Assembly (NCBI RefSeq): GCF_036174265.1
Contig: NZ_CP108055.1
Location: 2,914,001 to 2,978,000, forward strand
Length of the DNA stretch: 64,000 nt
DNA from: Streptomyces sp. NBC_00285
Lineage (GTDB): Bacteria > Actinomycetota > Actinomycetes > Streptomycetales > Streptomycetaceae
Reading direction: 5' to 3'
This document shows, piece after piece, positions 8,541 to 18,016 of the stretch (position 1 is its first letter; each line of letters begins with the position of its first letter). Under the pieces are notes generated by a model. The model was not told the DNA's origin. It did not search any database and saw nothing but the letters and a program-made list of their open reading frames with translations. The position numbers and the translations under genes were made by a program.

Positions 8541-10199
8541 GTGACCAGTCGATACAGATCGAACGTGCCCGCCAACTCCCTCAACCCGCGCCGCCGTACG
8601 GTCGTCAAGGCCGCGGCGGCCACGGCCGTCCTGGCCGCCCCGCTCGCCGCCGCCCTGCCGGCCCGCGCGGCCGACGCCCCCGTCTTCCTGCACGGCGTCG
8701 CCTCCGGAGACCCGCTCCCGGACGGCATCCTGCTGTGGACCCGGGTGACCCCGGCCACCGACGCCGTCCCCGGTTCCGGGCTCGGCCCGGACACCGAGGT
8801 CAGCTGGACCGTCGCCAAGGACAAGGCCTTCCGGGCCGTCGTCGCCAAGGGCTCCCTGACCGCGACCGCCGCCTCCGACCACACCGTCAAGGCGGACATC
8901 CGAGGCCTCACGCCCTCGACCGACTACTGGTTCCGCTTCTCGGCCGGCGGCACCGACTCCCCGGCGGCGCGCACCCGCACCGCGCCGGCGGCGGACGCGT
9001 CCGTCACGGGCCTCCGCTTCGGCGTGGTCTCCTGCGCCAACTGGGAGGCCGGCTACTTCTCGTCGTACCGCCATCTCGCGGCCCGCGGCGACCTGGACGC
9101 CTGGCTGCACCTCGGCGACTACATCTACGAGTACGGCACCGGCGACTACGGGACCCGGGACACCGTCGTACGGCAGCACGCGCCGACCCACGAGATCCTC
9201 ACCCTCGCCGACTACCGGACCCGGCACGGGAAGTACAAGACCGACGCCGACCTCCAGGCCCTGCACGCGGCCGCCCCCGTCGTCGCGATCTGGGACGACC
9301 ACGAGTTCGCCAACGACGCCTGGTCGGGCGGTGCCGAGAACCACACCGAGGGCGCGGAGGGCACCTGGACGGCACGTCAGGCCGCCGCCAAGCAGGCCTA
9401 CTTCGAGTGGATGCCGGTGCGCCCCGCGATAGCGGGCACCACCTACCGCCGGCTGCGCTTCGGCAAGCTGGTCGACCTCTCCCTGCTCGACCTGCGGTCC
9501 TTCCGCTCCCAGCAGGTCGCCGTGGGCAACGGCTCGGTCGACGACCCCGACCGTACGATCACGGGCCGCGCCCAACTGGACTGGCTCAAGGCGGGGCTGA
9601 AGTCCTCCGACACGACCTGGCGGCTGGTCGGCAACTCCGTGATGATCTCGCCGTTCGCGATCGGCTCGCTCTCGGCGGACCTGCTGAAGCCGCTGGCCGA
9701 GCTCCTCGGCCTGCCGAAGGAGGGCCTCGGCCTCAACACCGACCAGTGGGACGGCTACACGGACGACCGCCGTGAACTCCTCGCCCACCTGCGCGCGAAC
9801 GCGATCCGCAACACCGTCTTCCTGACCGGCGACATCCACATGGCGTGGGCCAACGACGTGCCCGTGGACGCCGGCACCTACCCGCTGTCGGCCTCGGCCG
9901 CCACGGAGTTCGTCGTCACCTCGGTGACCTCCGACAACCTCGACGACCTGGTGAAGGTCCCCGAGGGCACGGTCACCGCGCTCGCCGCGCCGATCATCCA
10001 GCTCGCCAACCGGCACGTCCACTGGGTCGACACCGACCGCCACGGCTACGGCGTCCTGGACATCACCGCCGACCGGGCGCAGATGGACTACTACGTCCTG
10101 TCCGACAAGACGAAGGCCGACGCGACCTCGTCCTGGGCGCGGTCCTACCGCACGCGGACCGGCACGCAGAAGGTCGAGCGGACGTACACGCCGGTCTAG
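8541..10199 (+). CDS. phoD: secreted PhoD-family alkaline phosphatase/phosphodiesterase
   Basis: The 552-aa protein starts at GTG 8541. It has a twin-arginine signal (Arg17-Arg18-Arg19-Thr-Val-Val, then an Ala-rich core, with cleavage near ARA-A around residue 43), so it is exported folded by Tat. An N-terminal beta domain precedes the metallophosphatase domain. Metal-site motifs are visible: [30 protein letters not shown] and TGDIHMAWA. PhoD enzymes use Fe3+/Ca2+ to hydrolyse phosphate mono- and diesters, including teichoic-acid-type polymers, and are normally induced on phosphate starvation. No obvious PHO box is seen upstream; a palindrome is there instead. It converges with the next gene, with one base between the stop codons. 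Confidence 0.95.
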   Translation: MTSRYRSNVPANSLNPRRRTVVKAAAATAVLAAPLAAALPARAADAPVFLHGVASGDPLPDGILLWTRVTPATDAVPGSGLGPDTEVSWTVAKDKAFRAVVAKGSLTATAASDHTVKADIRGLTPSTDYWFRFSAGGTDSPAARTRTAPAADASVTGLRFGVVSCANWEAGYFSSYRHLAARGDLDAWLHLGDYIYEYGTGDYGTRDTVVRQHAPTHEILTLADYRTRHGKYKTDADLQALHAAAPVVAIWDDHEFANDAWSGGAENHTEGAEGTWTARQAAAKQAYFEWMPVRPAIAGTTYRRLRFGKLVDLSLLDLRSFRSQQVAVGNGSVDDPDRTITGRAQLDWLKAGLKSSDTTWRLVGNSVMISPFAIGSLSADLLKPLAELLGLPKEGLGLNTDQWDGYTDDRRELLAHLRANAIRNTVFLTGDIHMAWANDVPVDAGTYPLSASAATEFVVTSVTSDNLDDLVKVPEGTVTALAAPIIQLANRHVHWVDTDRHGYGVLDITADRAQMDYYVLSDKTKADATSSWARSYRTRTGTQKVERTYTPV

Positions 10200-10200
10200 G

Positions 10201-10770
10201 TCACAGCGTGCCGAGGAAGCCGAGTGCCACCCGCCAGGTGGCCTCGGCGGCCTCCTCGTCGTAGTCCGGGAGGTCCGGGTCCGTGTAGAGGTGGCCGGCG
10301 CCCGCGTATCTGTAGACCTCCACGTCGGCGCCGGTGCGGCCCATCTGGAGATACCAGGCGCTCAGCCAGTCGTCGGTCTCGAAGGGGTCCGGCTCGGCCA
10401 CGTGCAGCTGGACCGGAAGGTCGTCCACGGTCGCGTTCGGCGAGATGTCCGACGTGCCGTGCAGGAGCAGCAGGCCGCGGGCCCGCTCATCGCCGAGGGC
10501 GAGGGTCTGTGCGACCGAGGCGCCGAGCGAGAAGCCGGCGTAGACCAGGCCGCGCTCGGAATAGGGCGCGGCGGCCAGGACGGCCCGCTTGAGCAGTTCG
10601 TCCTTGCCGATGCTCTCGTTGAAGGCCATGCCCTCCTCGACCGTCTCGAACGTGCGCCCCTCGAAGAGGTCCGGCGTCCACACCTCGTGCCCGGCCTCCC
10701 GCAGCCGGTCGGCGGCCTGACGGACGGCGGGCCCAAGGCCGTAGGTCGAGTGAAAGAGCATGATGTTCAT
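10201..10770 (-). CDS. dienelactone hydrolase-like alpha/beta hydrolase
   Basis: The 189-aa cytoplasmic protein starts at ATG 10770. The nucleophile elbow is GFSLGAS with Ser81 where classical dienelactone hydrolases have Cys. The acid is probably Asp128 (EPDPFE) and the base His160 (GAGHLYTD). The short single-domain length and the YAGFSLGA/GAGHLY motifs fit the DLH family. The natural substrate cannot be told; the family hydrolyses dienelactones and various esters. It diverges from the mechanosensitive channel gene. Confidence 0.88.
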   Translation of the reverse strand: MNIMLFHSTYGLGPAVRQAADRLREAGHEVWTPDLFEGRTFETVEEGMAFNESIGKDELLKRAVLAAAPYSERGLVYAGFSLGASVAQTLALGDERARGLLLLHGTSDISPNATVDDLPVQLHVAEPDPFETDDWLSAWYLQMGRTGADVEVYRYAGAGHLYTDPDLPDYDEEAAEATWRVALGFLGTL

Positions 10771-10887
10771 GAGCCCATGGTGCCAGCCGGTACTGACAGT
10801 GCCGTCGGGTGCCCACGCGCGGGCGTACCCACTCCGCGGCCGAAGTCACATGTTCATGACCGCCCCGGGCCGGTTAGGTTCGGGGTC

Positions 10888-11994
10888 ATGGTGAACGTAC
10901 TCCGCCCACTGATCGTGATCGGCGGCTCGGTGCTGCTCACACTGCTGATCGGCTGGGCCACCGACCGTCTCTTGCGCAAGGCCGACGCACGGCACAGCGA
11001 GACCCCGATGTGGGGTCTGCTGCGCCGCGGCCGCATCCCCTACCAGCTCGTCCTGTGCGCGGCCATGCTGAGAGGGTCGTACGACGAGGCCCGGGTCCTT
11101 GAGCGGCACAGCGCCGGCATCGGCCAGACGCTGACGCTCGTCCTGATCGGGGCGACCGCCTGGCTGGTGATCCGGATCGCCGCCGCGATCGTGGAGTCGA
11201 CGTACACCCGCTACGCGCGCGCCCATCACGACGCCGCGCGGGTCCGCCGAGTGCGCACCCAGGTCACGCTGATCATGCGGGTGGTCGCCGCCACCGTCGG
11301 CGTGGTGGCCGTGGCCGCGATGCTGCTGACGTTCCCCGCGATGCGCGCGGCCGGTGCCTCACTGTTGGCCTCGGCCGGAATCCTCGGCATCGTCGCCGGT
11401 GTCGCCGCCCAGTCGACGCTCAGCAACATGTTCGCGGGCCTGCAGATCGCCTTCGGCGACATGGTGCGCATAGGCGACACGGTGGTGGTGGACGGCGAGT
11501 GGGGCACCGTCGAGGAGATCACCCTGACCTTCCTGACCGTGCGGACCTGGGACGAGCGCCGGATCACCATGCCGGTGTCGTACTTCACCTCGAAGCCCTT
11601 CGAGAACTGGTCCCGCGGCACCCCGCAGATGACCGGCACCGTGTTCTGGCACGTCGACCACACGGCCCCCGTGGAGCTGATGCGCGAGCGGCTGCGGGAC
11701 ATCCTGCGCGAGTGCCCCTCCTGGGACGGCCGCGACTACGGCCTGGCCGTCACCGACACCACCCCGAACACCATGCAGGTACGGGCCCTGGTGACCGCCA
11801 AGGACGCCGACGACATCTGGACGGTACGGGTCACGGTCCGCGAGCAGATGGTCCGCTGGCTGACGGACCACCATCCGTACGCGTTGCCCCGGGTCAACAC
11901 GGCGGACGCGACACTGGCACCGGGACTCCGCAACTCACGCAACGGCGAGGCACCCCGCCGGGCCCACGAGCCGCCTCGAACAGGACGCGGCTGA
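10888..11994 (+). CDS. MscS-family small-conductance mechanosensitive channel
   Basis: The 368-aa protein starts at ATG 10888. A TAGGTT -10-like element at 10875-10880 lies so close that the mRNA may be leaderless. Helices lie near 5-24, 75-100, 128-148 and the pore helix 155-185 (Ala/Gly-rich, ASLLASAGILGIVAGVAAQ). The MscS beta domain follows (GDMVRIGDTVVVDGEWGTVEEI, ITMPVSYFTSKPFENWSR), then a soluble alpha/beta tail. Such channels release solutes on hypo-osmotic shock. The extreme C-terminus is basic and low-complexity. It converges with the SDR gene across a gap that holds a repeat-like sequence. Confidence 0.93.
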   Translation: MVNVLRPLIVIGGSVLLTLLIGWATDRLLRKADARHSETPMWGLLRRGRIPYQLVLCAAMLRGSYDEARVLERHSAGIGQTLTLVLIGATAWLVIRIAAAIVESTYTRYARAHHDAARVRRVRTQVTLIMRVVAATVGVVAVAAMLLTFPAMRAAGASLLASAGILGIVAGVAAQSTLSNMFAGLQIAFGDMVRIGDTVVVDGEWGTVEEITLTFLTVRTWDERRITMPVSYFTSKPFENWSRGTPQMTGTVFWHVDHTAPVELMRERLRDILRECPSWDGRDYGLAVTDTTPNTMQVRALVTAKDADDIWTVRVTVREQMVRWLTDHHPYALPRVNTADATLAPGLRNSRNGEAPRRAHEPPRTGRG

Positions 11995-12024
11995 CGGTCC
12001 CTTCGCGCCGCCGGGTGCCCGCGC

Positions 12025-12090
12025 CCCACCCAGGGGCGCGGGGGCCGTGTCCATGTGGGGTCGGCGATGCGTGGGCGCGCGGCCGCACAG
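12025..12090. repeat. GC-rich intergenic repeat-like element between two convergent genes
   Basis: The sequence runs CCAGGGGCGCGGGGG, CCGTGTCCATGTGGGGTC, then GCGTGGGCGCGCGGCCGCA. It closely resembles an element I remember between many Streptomyces genes (GGGGCGCGGGG core followed by a CGATATG-like block and GTGGGCGCGACC). A related core occurs at 62009-62060. It fills most of the 104-nt gap after the MscS gene and may end both converging transcripts. Confidence 0.4.
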
Positions 12091-12098
12091 GGACACCC

Positions 12099-12839
12099 TC
12101 AATGCCCCCGCTCGGCCCCACCGTTGACCTGCACGACCTGCGACGTCACATGCCCGGCCCCCGGTGAGGCCAGCCACCGCAGGGTGGCGGCGACATCCTC
12201 GGGCGTCCCCGCCCGCCCCGTCGACGTGTCACCGATGAGCCGTTCCCGCCGGGCGGGGTCGATGGCCGCGCCGAAGAACTCCGTGTCCTCGATGTACCCG
12301 GGCGCCACCACGTTCGCGGTGATCCCCCGCGGCCCCAACTCCCGGGCGAGATCATGGGCGTACGGATGCAGCCCCGCCTTGGCCGCCCCGTACGCCCCGT
12401 TCCCGGAGCCTCGGTACGCGGCGATGGAACTCACGAACAGCACCCGCCCGCCCGGTGAGGCGAGCCGGTCCTTCAACCCCTCCGTGAGCAGCGCCGCGGT
12501 CAGCAGATTGAGCCGGAAGTTCACGGTCCAGTTGTGCACGACGGCGTCGAGCGGATCGGCGCTCTCCACGGGCGGTTCGAGCTGCCCGGTGCCCCCGGCG
12601 CCGTGGATCAGCACGTCCACGGTCCCGAACTCCCGTTCAACGAAAGCGACGACCCCGCGCACCGCGTCGACGTCGCCCAGATCGGCGGCGTACGTCAGCG
12701 CCCCGGGCACCCCGGCCTTCTCCAGCACCTCGGCGCGCCGCCCCAACAGCAGCACCCGGTCCCCCTCCGCGGTGAACACCTGCGCCGCCGCGCGTCCGAT
12801 TCCCGTACCGCCACCGCTGATCACTACATTGCGAGCCAT
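12099..12839 (-). CDS. short-chain dehydrogenase/reductase
   Basis: The 246-aa protein starts at ATG 12839 (MARNVVISGGGTGIG); the upstream in-frame extension is not family-like. The Rossmann nucleotide motif is SGGGTGIG (residues 8-15). The catalytic set is Ser137/Ser138, Tyr150 and Lys154 (YGAAK). The C-terminal dimer segment HVTSQVVQVNGGAE is canonical. It is a classical NAD(P)-dependent SDR and its substrate cannot be predicted. It lies 63 nt downstream of the antiporter gene on the same strand; a TAGGGT at about 12846-12851 could also give it its own leaderless promoter. Confidence 0.92.
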   Translation of the reverse strand: MARNVVISGGGTGIGRAAAQVFTAEGDRVLLLGRRAEVLEKAGVPGALTYAADLGDVDAVRGVVAFVEREFGTVDVLIHGAGGTGQLEPPVESADPLDAVVHNWTVNFRLNLLTAALLTEGLKDRLASPGGRVLFVSSIAAYRGSGNGAYGAAKAGLHPYAHDLARELGPRGITANVVAPGYIEDTEFFGAAIDPARRERLIGDTSTGRAGTPEDVAATLRWLASPGAGHVTSQVVQVNGGAERGH

Positions 12840-12902
12840 ACAAGGGACCCTACAAACGGAACGCCGACGGGCCCACGGATTCACATGACTGTCGCAAGCA
12901 CG

Positions 12903-14477
12903 TCACCGCATGCTGCGGACGTCCAGATGCCGCAGCACCCGGTCCACGATCTCGGGGTCGGCCCCCGGCTCACTGCGCGCCGCCAGCACCTCGTGCCGCG
13001 CCGCGCTCAGCATCTCCGCCTGGATCCGCCGCATCCGCTTGAGCCGCCGCCGGGCCTCGCGCCGCTCCTCGTCCCCCATCTCGGGGGAGATCCGCACCCC
13101 GATCTCGAACGCCCGCCGCAGCATCTGCTCGGACAGTTCCTCCGGCAGTTCCTCCACGCTCTCGATCTCCCGCAGCCGCTTCTTGGCCGCTTTCGCCGCG
13201 CGAACGGCGAGGACCTTCTCGAACTCCATCTCCCGCTCGCTGTCCGCCCGCACCCCCAGCCGCTTCACCAGCCACGGCAGCGTCAGCCCCTGCAGCACGA
13301 GCGTCGCCATGATCACCCCGAACGCGATGAACACGATCTCGTCCCGATCGGGGAACCCCGCCCCGGAGTCGGTCTCCAGCGGAATGGCCAGCGCCAGCGC
13401 CACGGACGCCACGCCGCGCATCCCGGACCACCACATGACGACGGTCTCCCGCCAGCCCATCGGGATCTCCTCGTCGATGTCCCGCTTGGCGTGCAGCCGC
13501 CTGGCGAGCCAGGAGGCCGGCAACAGCCACAGCAGCCGTACGAACACCACCACGGCCACGATCGCCGCGGCCCAGCCGAGCATCTCGCCCCAGCGTCCGG
13601 ACGCGGTCCGGATCGCATTGTGCAGTTCGAGTCCGATGAGCCCGAAGGCGACGCCGGTCACGAGTGTGTCGACGATGGACCAGAAGGTGTGCCCGGCGAG
13701 CCGGGTCATCACGTCGTCGGCGTCGGTGGCGTACTCGGCGATGAACAGGGCGGTGGTCAGCACCGCGAGCACACCGGACCCGTGGAGCTCCTCGGCGAGC
13801 ACATAAGAGGCGTACGGCACGAGGACCGTCAGCCCGATCTGGAGGGTGGCGTCCCCCAGCAGGTCCATCAGCTTGTTGGCGCCCCAGCCCAGCGCGAGCC
13901 CCACGGCGACGGCGACCACCGCGGAGAGCACCAGTTCGAACACAGCCTCCCCGGGCTTGAACGAGCCGCTCACGGCGGCGGCGACGGCCACGTGGTAGAG
14001 CACGATCGCCGTCACGTCGTTGAAGAGCCCCTCGCCCTCCAGGATGGACACCAGCCTGCGCGGCAGCCCGAGTTGCCCGGCGACCGCGGTCGCGGCGACC
14101 GGGTCGGGCGGTGCGACCAGCGCACCGAGCGCGACGGCGGCGGCGATCGGCAGCCCGGGCACGATCGAGTGGGCTACGACCGCCACGCACAGGGTCGTGA
14201 CGAACACGAGCGCGACGGCGAGCAGGAAGATCGGCCGCCTGTTGGCCGCGAACTGACGCCAAGAGGTCCGCCGCACCGCCGCGTACAGCAACGGCGGCAA
14301 CAGGATGGGCAGGATCAGCTCGGGAGGGATCTCGACATTGGGCACGAAGTCCAGCACCGCGAGCACTATGCCGAGCAAGGTCATCAGAACCGGCGCCGGC
14401 AACCCGAACCGGTCCCCCACCGGGACACTGATCAGAGCCCCCAGCAACAACACGAACAACAGGGCCAACTGATCCAC
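12903..14477 (-). CDS. CPA1-family Na+(K+)/H+ antiporter
   Basis: The 524-aa protein starts at ATG 14477. About twelve hydrophobic helices fill residues 1-400 (first MDQLALLFVLLLGALISV). The conserved ND of the ion site is in GEGLFNDVTAIVLYHVA. The C-terminal ~125 residues are cytoplasmic, charged and helical (KAAKKRLREIE, RREARRRLKRMRRIQ), the usual regulatory tail of bacterial NhaP/CPA1 members. The role is pH and cation homeostasis; ion preference is not readable from sequence. It sits between a GNAT gene and an SDR gene on the same strand. Confidence 0.93.
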   Translation of the reverse strand: MDQLALLFVLLLGALISVPVGDRFGLPAPVLMTLLGIVLAVLDFVPNVEIPPELILPILLPPLLYAAVRRTSWRQFAANRRPIFLLAVALVFVTTLCVAVVAHSIVPGLPIAAAVALGALVAPPDPVAATAVAGQLGLPRRLVSILEGEGLFNDVTAIVLYHVAVAAAVSGSFKPGEAVFELVLSAVVAVAVGLALGWGANKLMDLLGDATLQIGLTVLVPYASYVLAEELHGSGVLAVLTTALFIAEYATDADDVMTRLAGHTFWSIVDTLVTGVAFGLIGLELHNAIRTASGRWGEMLGWAAAIVAVVVFVRLLWLLPASWLARRLHAKRDIDEEIPMGWRETVVMWWSGMRGVASVALALAIPLETDSGAGFPDRDEIVFIAFGVIMATLVLQGLTLPWLVKRLGVRADSEREMEFEKVLAVRAAKAAKKRLREIESVEELPEELSEQMLRRAFEIGVRISPEMGDEERREARRRLKRMRRIQAEMLSAARHEVLAARSEPGADPEIVDRVLRHLDVRSMR

Positions 14478-14568
14478 GGTCAGTACTCCGGGCAGCTCGA
14501 CGAACCAACGGTCCCTTCAGTCTGCCCCTGGACGCCCGGACCATTTCGGCCGCCGCTCCTGGAGACCG

Positions 14569-15039
14569 TCAGAGAACGCGCCGCATGGCCCTGTGCGCCA
14601 TCCCCGCCTCCGGGTACTCCGGCCCGTACGCCACGTACCCCAGCCGTTCGTAGAACCCCAGCGCGTGCGTCTGCGCATGCAGATCCACAGCCGCCAGCCC
14701 ACGCGCGCGTGCCGCGTCCTCGACGGCCCGCACCAGCGTCGCGCCCACTCCGAGTCCGCGCGCCGCCGATGTCACCGCGAGCCGCCCCAGCGACCCCACG
14801 GTCATGTCGCCGCCGGTCTTCCCGGCCGCCGCCTCGCCGTACAGCAGCCGCCCGGCCCCGATCGGCTCACCGTCCTCCCGCACGGCCAGCACATGGACCG
14901 CTACGGCGTCGTAGGCGTCGTACTCGAGATCCTCGGGCACGCCCTGCTCGCCGACGAAGACCTCCTTGCGCACCGCGAAGCAGGCCTCACGGTCGGCAAG
15001 ATCCTCGGCGACCCGGACCGCGTACGCGCGCGTGCTCAC
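14569..15039 (-). CDS. GNAT-family N-acetyltransferase
   Basis: The 156-aa protein starts at GTG 15039, which overlaps the stop of the upstream pseudouridine synthase gene by 4 nt (GTGA), so translation is coupled. The acetyl-CoA-binding motif A is [23 protein letters not shown], with the R/Q-x-x-G-x-G/A pattern as ARGLGVG. The closing [19 protein letters not shown] is typical of ElaA-like acyltransferases. The acceptor is unknown. It is the last member of the run dksA-like, lspA, rluD-like, GNAT. Confidence 0.92.
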   Translation of the reverse strand: MSTRAYAVRVAEDLADREACFAVRKEVFVGEQGVPEDLEYDAYDAVAVHVLAVREDGEPIGAGRLLYGEAAAGKTGGDMTVGSLGRLAVTSAARGLGVGATLVRAVEDAARARGLAAVDLHAQTHALGFYERLGYVAYGPEYPEAGMAHRAMRRVL

Positions 15040-15980
15040 CCGTAGGTCTCCTCACGCACCAGGGCCAGGGCCTGCTGCAGATCCTCCGGGTACTCGCTCG
15101 CGAACTCCGCCCACTCCCCGTCCCCGGGGTGCTCGAAGCCGAGCCGCACGGCGTGCAGCCACTGCCGGGTCAGCCGCAGCCGCTTGGCGAGCGTCGGGTC
15201 GGCGCCGTACGTCAGGTCGCCGACGCAGGGATGGCGGTGGGCCGCCATGTGCACGCGGATCTGGTGGGTGCGCCCGGTCTCCAGCTTCACGTCGAGCAGG
15301 GAGGCCGCACGGAACGCCTCGATGAGGTCGTAGTGCGTCACGGAGGGCTTGCCCTCGGCGGTGACCGCCCACTTGTAGTCGTGGTTGGGGTGGCGGCCGA
15401 TGGGCGCGTCGATGGTGCCGCTGGTCGGGTCCGGATGGCCCTGGACCAGCGTGTGGTAGCGCTTGTCGACCGTGCGCTCCTTGAACTGCCGCTTGAGCGA
15501 GGTGTACGCCCGCTCCGACTTGGCCACGACCATCAGACCCGAGGTGCCCACGTCGAGCCGGTGCACGATGCCCTGCCGCTCGGCGGCACCCGAGGTCGAG
15601 ATGCGGTACCCGGCGGCGGCGAGCCCGCCGATCACGGTCGTCCCGGTCCAGCCGGGCGAGGGGTGCGCGGCCACGCCGACCGGCTTGACGATCACGACGA
15701 TGTCGTCGTCGTCGTGCACGATCTCCATGCCCTCGACCGGCTCGGCGACGATCTGCACGGGCGCGGCCGCCTGCGGCATCTCCACTTCGAGCCAGGCCCC
15801 GCCGTGCACCCGCTCCGACTTCCCGACCACCGACCCGTCGACCGTGACCTTCCCCGAGGCGGCGAGCTCCGCGGCCTTGGTGCGGGAGAAGCCGAACATG
15901 CGGGAGATGACGGCGTCGACGCGCTCGCCCTCCAGGCCGTCGGGCACGGGCAGGGTACGGATATCGGGAACGGTGCTCAC
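15036..15980 (-). CDS. RluA/RluD-family rRNA pseudouridine synthase
   Basis: The 314-aa protein starts at GTG 15980. An N-terminal S4 RNA-binding domain (about 19-75) precedes the catalytic domain. The catalytic aspartate is Asp143 in the family signature [16 protein letters not shown]. The later [12 protein letters not shown] and GDLTYGAD motifs are intact. It probably modifies large-subunit rRNA helix 69 like RluD; which uridines cannot be judged here. It lies 49 nt after lspA and overlaps the GNAT start. The lspA-rluD order is widely conserved. Confidence 0.95.
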   Translation of the reverse strand: MSTVPDIRTLPVPDGLEGERVDAVISRMFGFSRTKAAELAASGKVTVDGSVVGKSERVHGGAWLEVEMPQAAAPVQIVAEPVEGMEIVHDDDDIVVIVKPVGVAAHPSPGWTGTTVIGGLAAAGYRISTSGAAERQGIVHRLDVGTSGLMVVAKSERAYTSLKRQFKERTVDKRYHTLVQGHPDPTSGTIDAPIGRHPNHDYKWAVTAEGKPSVTHYDLIEAFRAASLLDVKLETGRTHQIRVHMAAHRHPCVGDLTYGADPTLAKRLRLTRQWLHAVRLGFEHPGDGEWAEFASEYPEDLQQALALVREETYG

Positions 15981-16029
15981 CCGTCGAGTATGCAGGACCG
16001 CACCGACAGCCCCGACCGGCGCCTGCGGA

Positions 16030-16605
16030 TCAGTCCTTGTGGACGGTGCCGTCGGGGTCCAGCCCCTTGAACGACAACAGCACGATCAGGATGCCGCCGC
16101 ACACGATCGCCGAGTCGGCGAGATTGAAGACCGCGAAGTGCTTGGGCGCGATGAAGTCGACGACCGCGCCCTCGAACACGCCGGGCGAGCGGAAGAGCCG
16201 GTCGGTGAGGTTGCCGAGCGCGCCGCCGAGCAGCAGGCCGAGCGCAAACGCCCAGGGCAGGCTGTAGAGCTTGCGGGCGAGCCGGGCGATGACCACGATC
16301 ACGGCGGCCGCGATCACCGTGAAGATCACCGTGAAGGCCTCGCCGAAACCGAAGGCGGCGCCCGCGTTGCGGATCGCCTCCAGCCTCAGCCAGTCCCCGA
16401 TGACCTCGATCGGCTCGTGGTGCTCCAGTTTGGCGACCACGATCATCTTGCTGATCAGGTCGAGGGCGTACGCGAAGGCGGCCACCGTGAACAGCACGGC
16501 GATACGGCGCCTGCCCCTGGGCCGCGCCGTCTGGTCCTGCTCCGGCTCGGCCCCCGCCGCCTCTGGGGTATCCGGCGTACCGATGATGCGCTCCGCCTCT
16601 GTCAC
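16030..16605 (-). CDS. lspA: lipoprotein signal peptidase (signal peptidase II)
   Basis: The 191-aa membrane protease cleaves prolipoprotein signal peptides after lipidation. It starts at GTG 16605 with GAGGGA nine bases upstream. A hydrophilic 34-residue N-terminal extension precedes four helices (about 35-55, 88-107, 117-131, 160-178). The catalytic aspartates are Asp135 (GNLTDRLFR) and Asp164 (FNLADSAI), both in canonical family boxes. The long cytoplasmic head is common in actinobacterial LspA. It is 61 nt downstream of the dksA-like gene and 49 nt upstream of the pseudouridine synthase gene. Confidence 0.97.
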   Translation of the reverse strand: MTEAERIIGTPDTPEAAGAEPEQDQTARPRGRRRIAVLFTVAAFAYALDLISKMIVVAKLEHHEPIEVIGDWLRLEAIRNAGAAFGFGEAFTVIFTVIAAAVIVVIARLARKLYSLPWAFALGLLLGGALGNLTDRLFRSPGVFEGAVVDFIAPKHFAVFNLADSAIVCGGILIVLLSFKGLDPDGTVHKD

Positions 16606-16666
16606 GTGAGTCCCTCGACCTAGGTACCTGACTGAGGACGAGGGTACGACACGCCCACTGGGACCC

Positions 16667-17719
16667 TCAGTACCGGCGTTCCTGCTTCTGCTTGCACTCC
16701 ACGCACAGGGTGGCCCGCGGGAAGGCCTGCATCCGTGCCTTGCCGATGGCGTTGCCGCAGTTCTCGCACAGACCGTAGGTGCCGGCGTCGAGCCGTCCAA
16801 GGGCACGCTCGGCCTGCAGGAGCATCTCGCGCGCGTTGGCCGCGAGGGCCATCTCGCTCTCGCGCGTGATGTTCTTGGTCCCGGTGTCGGCCTGGTCGTC
16901 GCCCGCTCCGTCCCCGGAGTCCCGCATGAGCCCCACCAGGGACTCCTCGGAGGCGGCGATCTCGGTGCGCAGCCGCAGGACCTCGGCCGTGAGTTCCGCG
17001 TGCGCCTCTTCGACCTCCTCAGGCGTCCACGGGTCCTCACCGGGGCGCACCGCGAGTTCGCCGGGAACCAACGCGGCGGCACGCGCGCCGGGTAGGGCGG
17101 TCTTGGCCGCCGTGGCCGTGCCAGAAGTCTTCTTCGCAACCACCGTCGTGGCTCCCGTCTTTTTCGCGGCCTCGGCCGCGCCCGCCTTCTTGGCCGTGCT
17201 CTTTTTGGCCGCCCTCTTGGTGAGGGTGCTCTTCCCGGAGGTGTCCTGCCCGGTGTCTCCCTGTGGGGCACCGGCCTCCGTGGCGGCCGTCCTGCCGTCC
17301 GCGGAGTCCTTCGCGGCCGTCTTCTTCGCCGCGCTCTTCGTCGCGACCGTGCTCTTGGCGACCGCCTTCTTCGCGACCGCCTTCTTGGTGACCGAAGCCT
17401 TCTTCGCGGCCGGGGCCTTCTTGGTGACCGGTGCCTTCTTGGTGACCGAGGCCTTGCCGACGCCCTTGGTGGTGTCCGAAGCCCCGCCGACCGGTGCCTC
17501 GGTGTCCGGTCTTCCGGCCGCGCCCTCCTCATCGGCCGCGGCCTTCCCGGCACCCGCGCGTGTGCTCTGCACGGCCGCCTTCTTCACGGCGCCCTTCGCC
17601 GCCGCGGACGGCGCGGCCCGGGTGCTCTTCTTCGCGCCCGCGCCCTTGGCCGCACCACCGGAGACATGCGTGGACCGGCCCGACGCCGACTGCTCTGCGG
17701 CGGTCTTCTTCGCCACCAT
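16667..17719 (-). CDS. DksA/TraR-type zinc-finger protein with histone-H1-like Lys/Ala-rich domain
   Basis: The 350-aa protein starts at ATG 17719 after GAAGGGG. Residues 1 to ~220 are a low-complexity Lys/Ala/Thr tract with many KKA, AKK and TKKA repeats, like bacterial H1 histones. Residues ~235-350 form the TraR/DksA domain: a helical hairpin then a four-cysteine zinc finger (Cys318, Cys321, Cys339, Cys342; CENCG and CVEC). DksA proteins bind the RNA polymerase secondary channel and are usually 70-150 aa, so this one is much longer. The basic tract probably binds DNA, which is inference. It heads the lspA run and diverges from ileS. Confidence 0.9.
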   Translation of the reverse strand: MVAKKTAAEQSASGRSTHVSGGAAKGAGAKKSTRAAPSAAAKGAVKKAAVQSTRAGAGKAAADEEGAAGRPDTEAPVGGASDTTKGVGKASVTKKAPVTKKAPAAKKASVTKKAVAKKAVAKSTVATKSAAKKTAAKDSADGRTAATEAGAPQGDTGQDTSGKSTLTKRAAKKSTAKKAGAAEAAKKTGATTVVAKKTSGTATAAKTALPGARAAALVPGELAVRPGEDPWTPEEVEEAHAELTAEVLRLRTEIAASEESLVGLMRDSGDGAGDDQADTGTKNITRESEMALAANAREMLLQAERALGRLDAGTYGLCENCGNAIGKARMQAFPRATLCVECKQKQERRY

Positions 17720-17767
17720 GCCGCGGCCCCTTCACATGTTGTGATCTTGCTCGCGCATCGTGCTGGG

Positions 17768-17796
17768 ACGATAAATCGACTTCAGTCCCGCGGCAA
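17768..17796 (-). promoter_or_regulatory. likely promoter of the dksA-like/lspA run
   Basis: On the minus strand, TTGCCG at 17796-17791 is followed after 17 nt by TATCGT at 17773-17768, a good fit to the main vegetative sigma factor. It lies about 50 nt upstream of the ATG at 17719. Confidence 0.55.
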
Positions 17797-18004
17797 CGGG
17801 GCACGCCGCCCGATCCGCCCGTCCCAGGCCTGCCGGGCAGTAGGCATGCATGCGTTGTGCCCAGCTCCCCGCCGGGTAATCCGCCGGACCGCCCGTGCCG
17901 GAATCCCGAGCACCCGTGCCGCTCCATTCGGGTCACTCCGAGCACCACGGCGGTCTCCGCGTCCGGGCCGGGAAAACCGGTCGGCCACTGTCCTCGGGGC
18001 GCCG

Positions 18005-18010
18005 TACACT
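18005..18010 (+). promoter_or_regulatory. -10 element for the ileS T-box transcript
   Basis: TACACT at 18005-18010 matches the HrdB -10 hexamer. Transcription would then begin near 18017, right at the start of the T-box leader. The -35 is not clear. Confidence 0.5.
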
Positions 18011-18016
18011 GGGCGG

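Noticed and set aside
12534..16070. A 1178-codon open frame on the plus strand across the SDR, antiporter, GNAT and RluD-like genes
   Set aside because: It is antisense to four genes with clear motifs. Its translation is low-complexity and reflects high GC, not coding.
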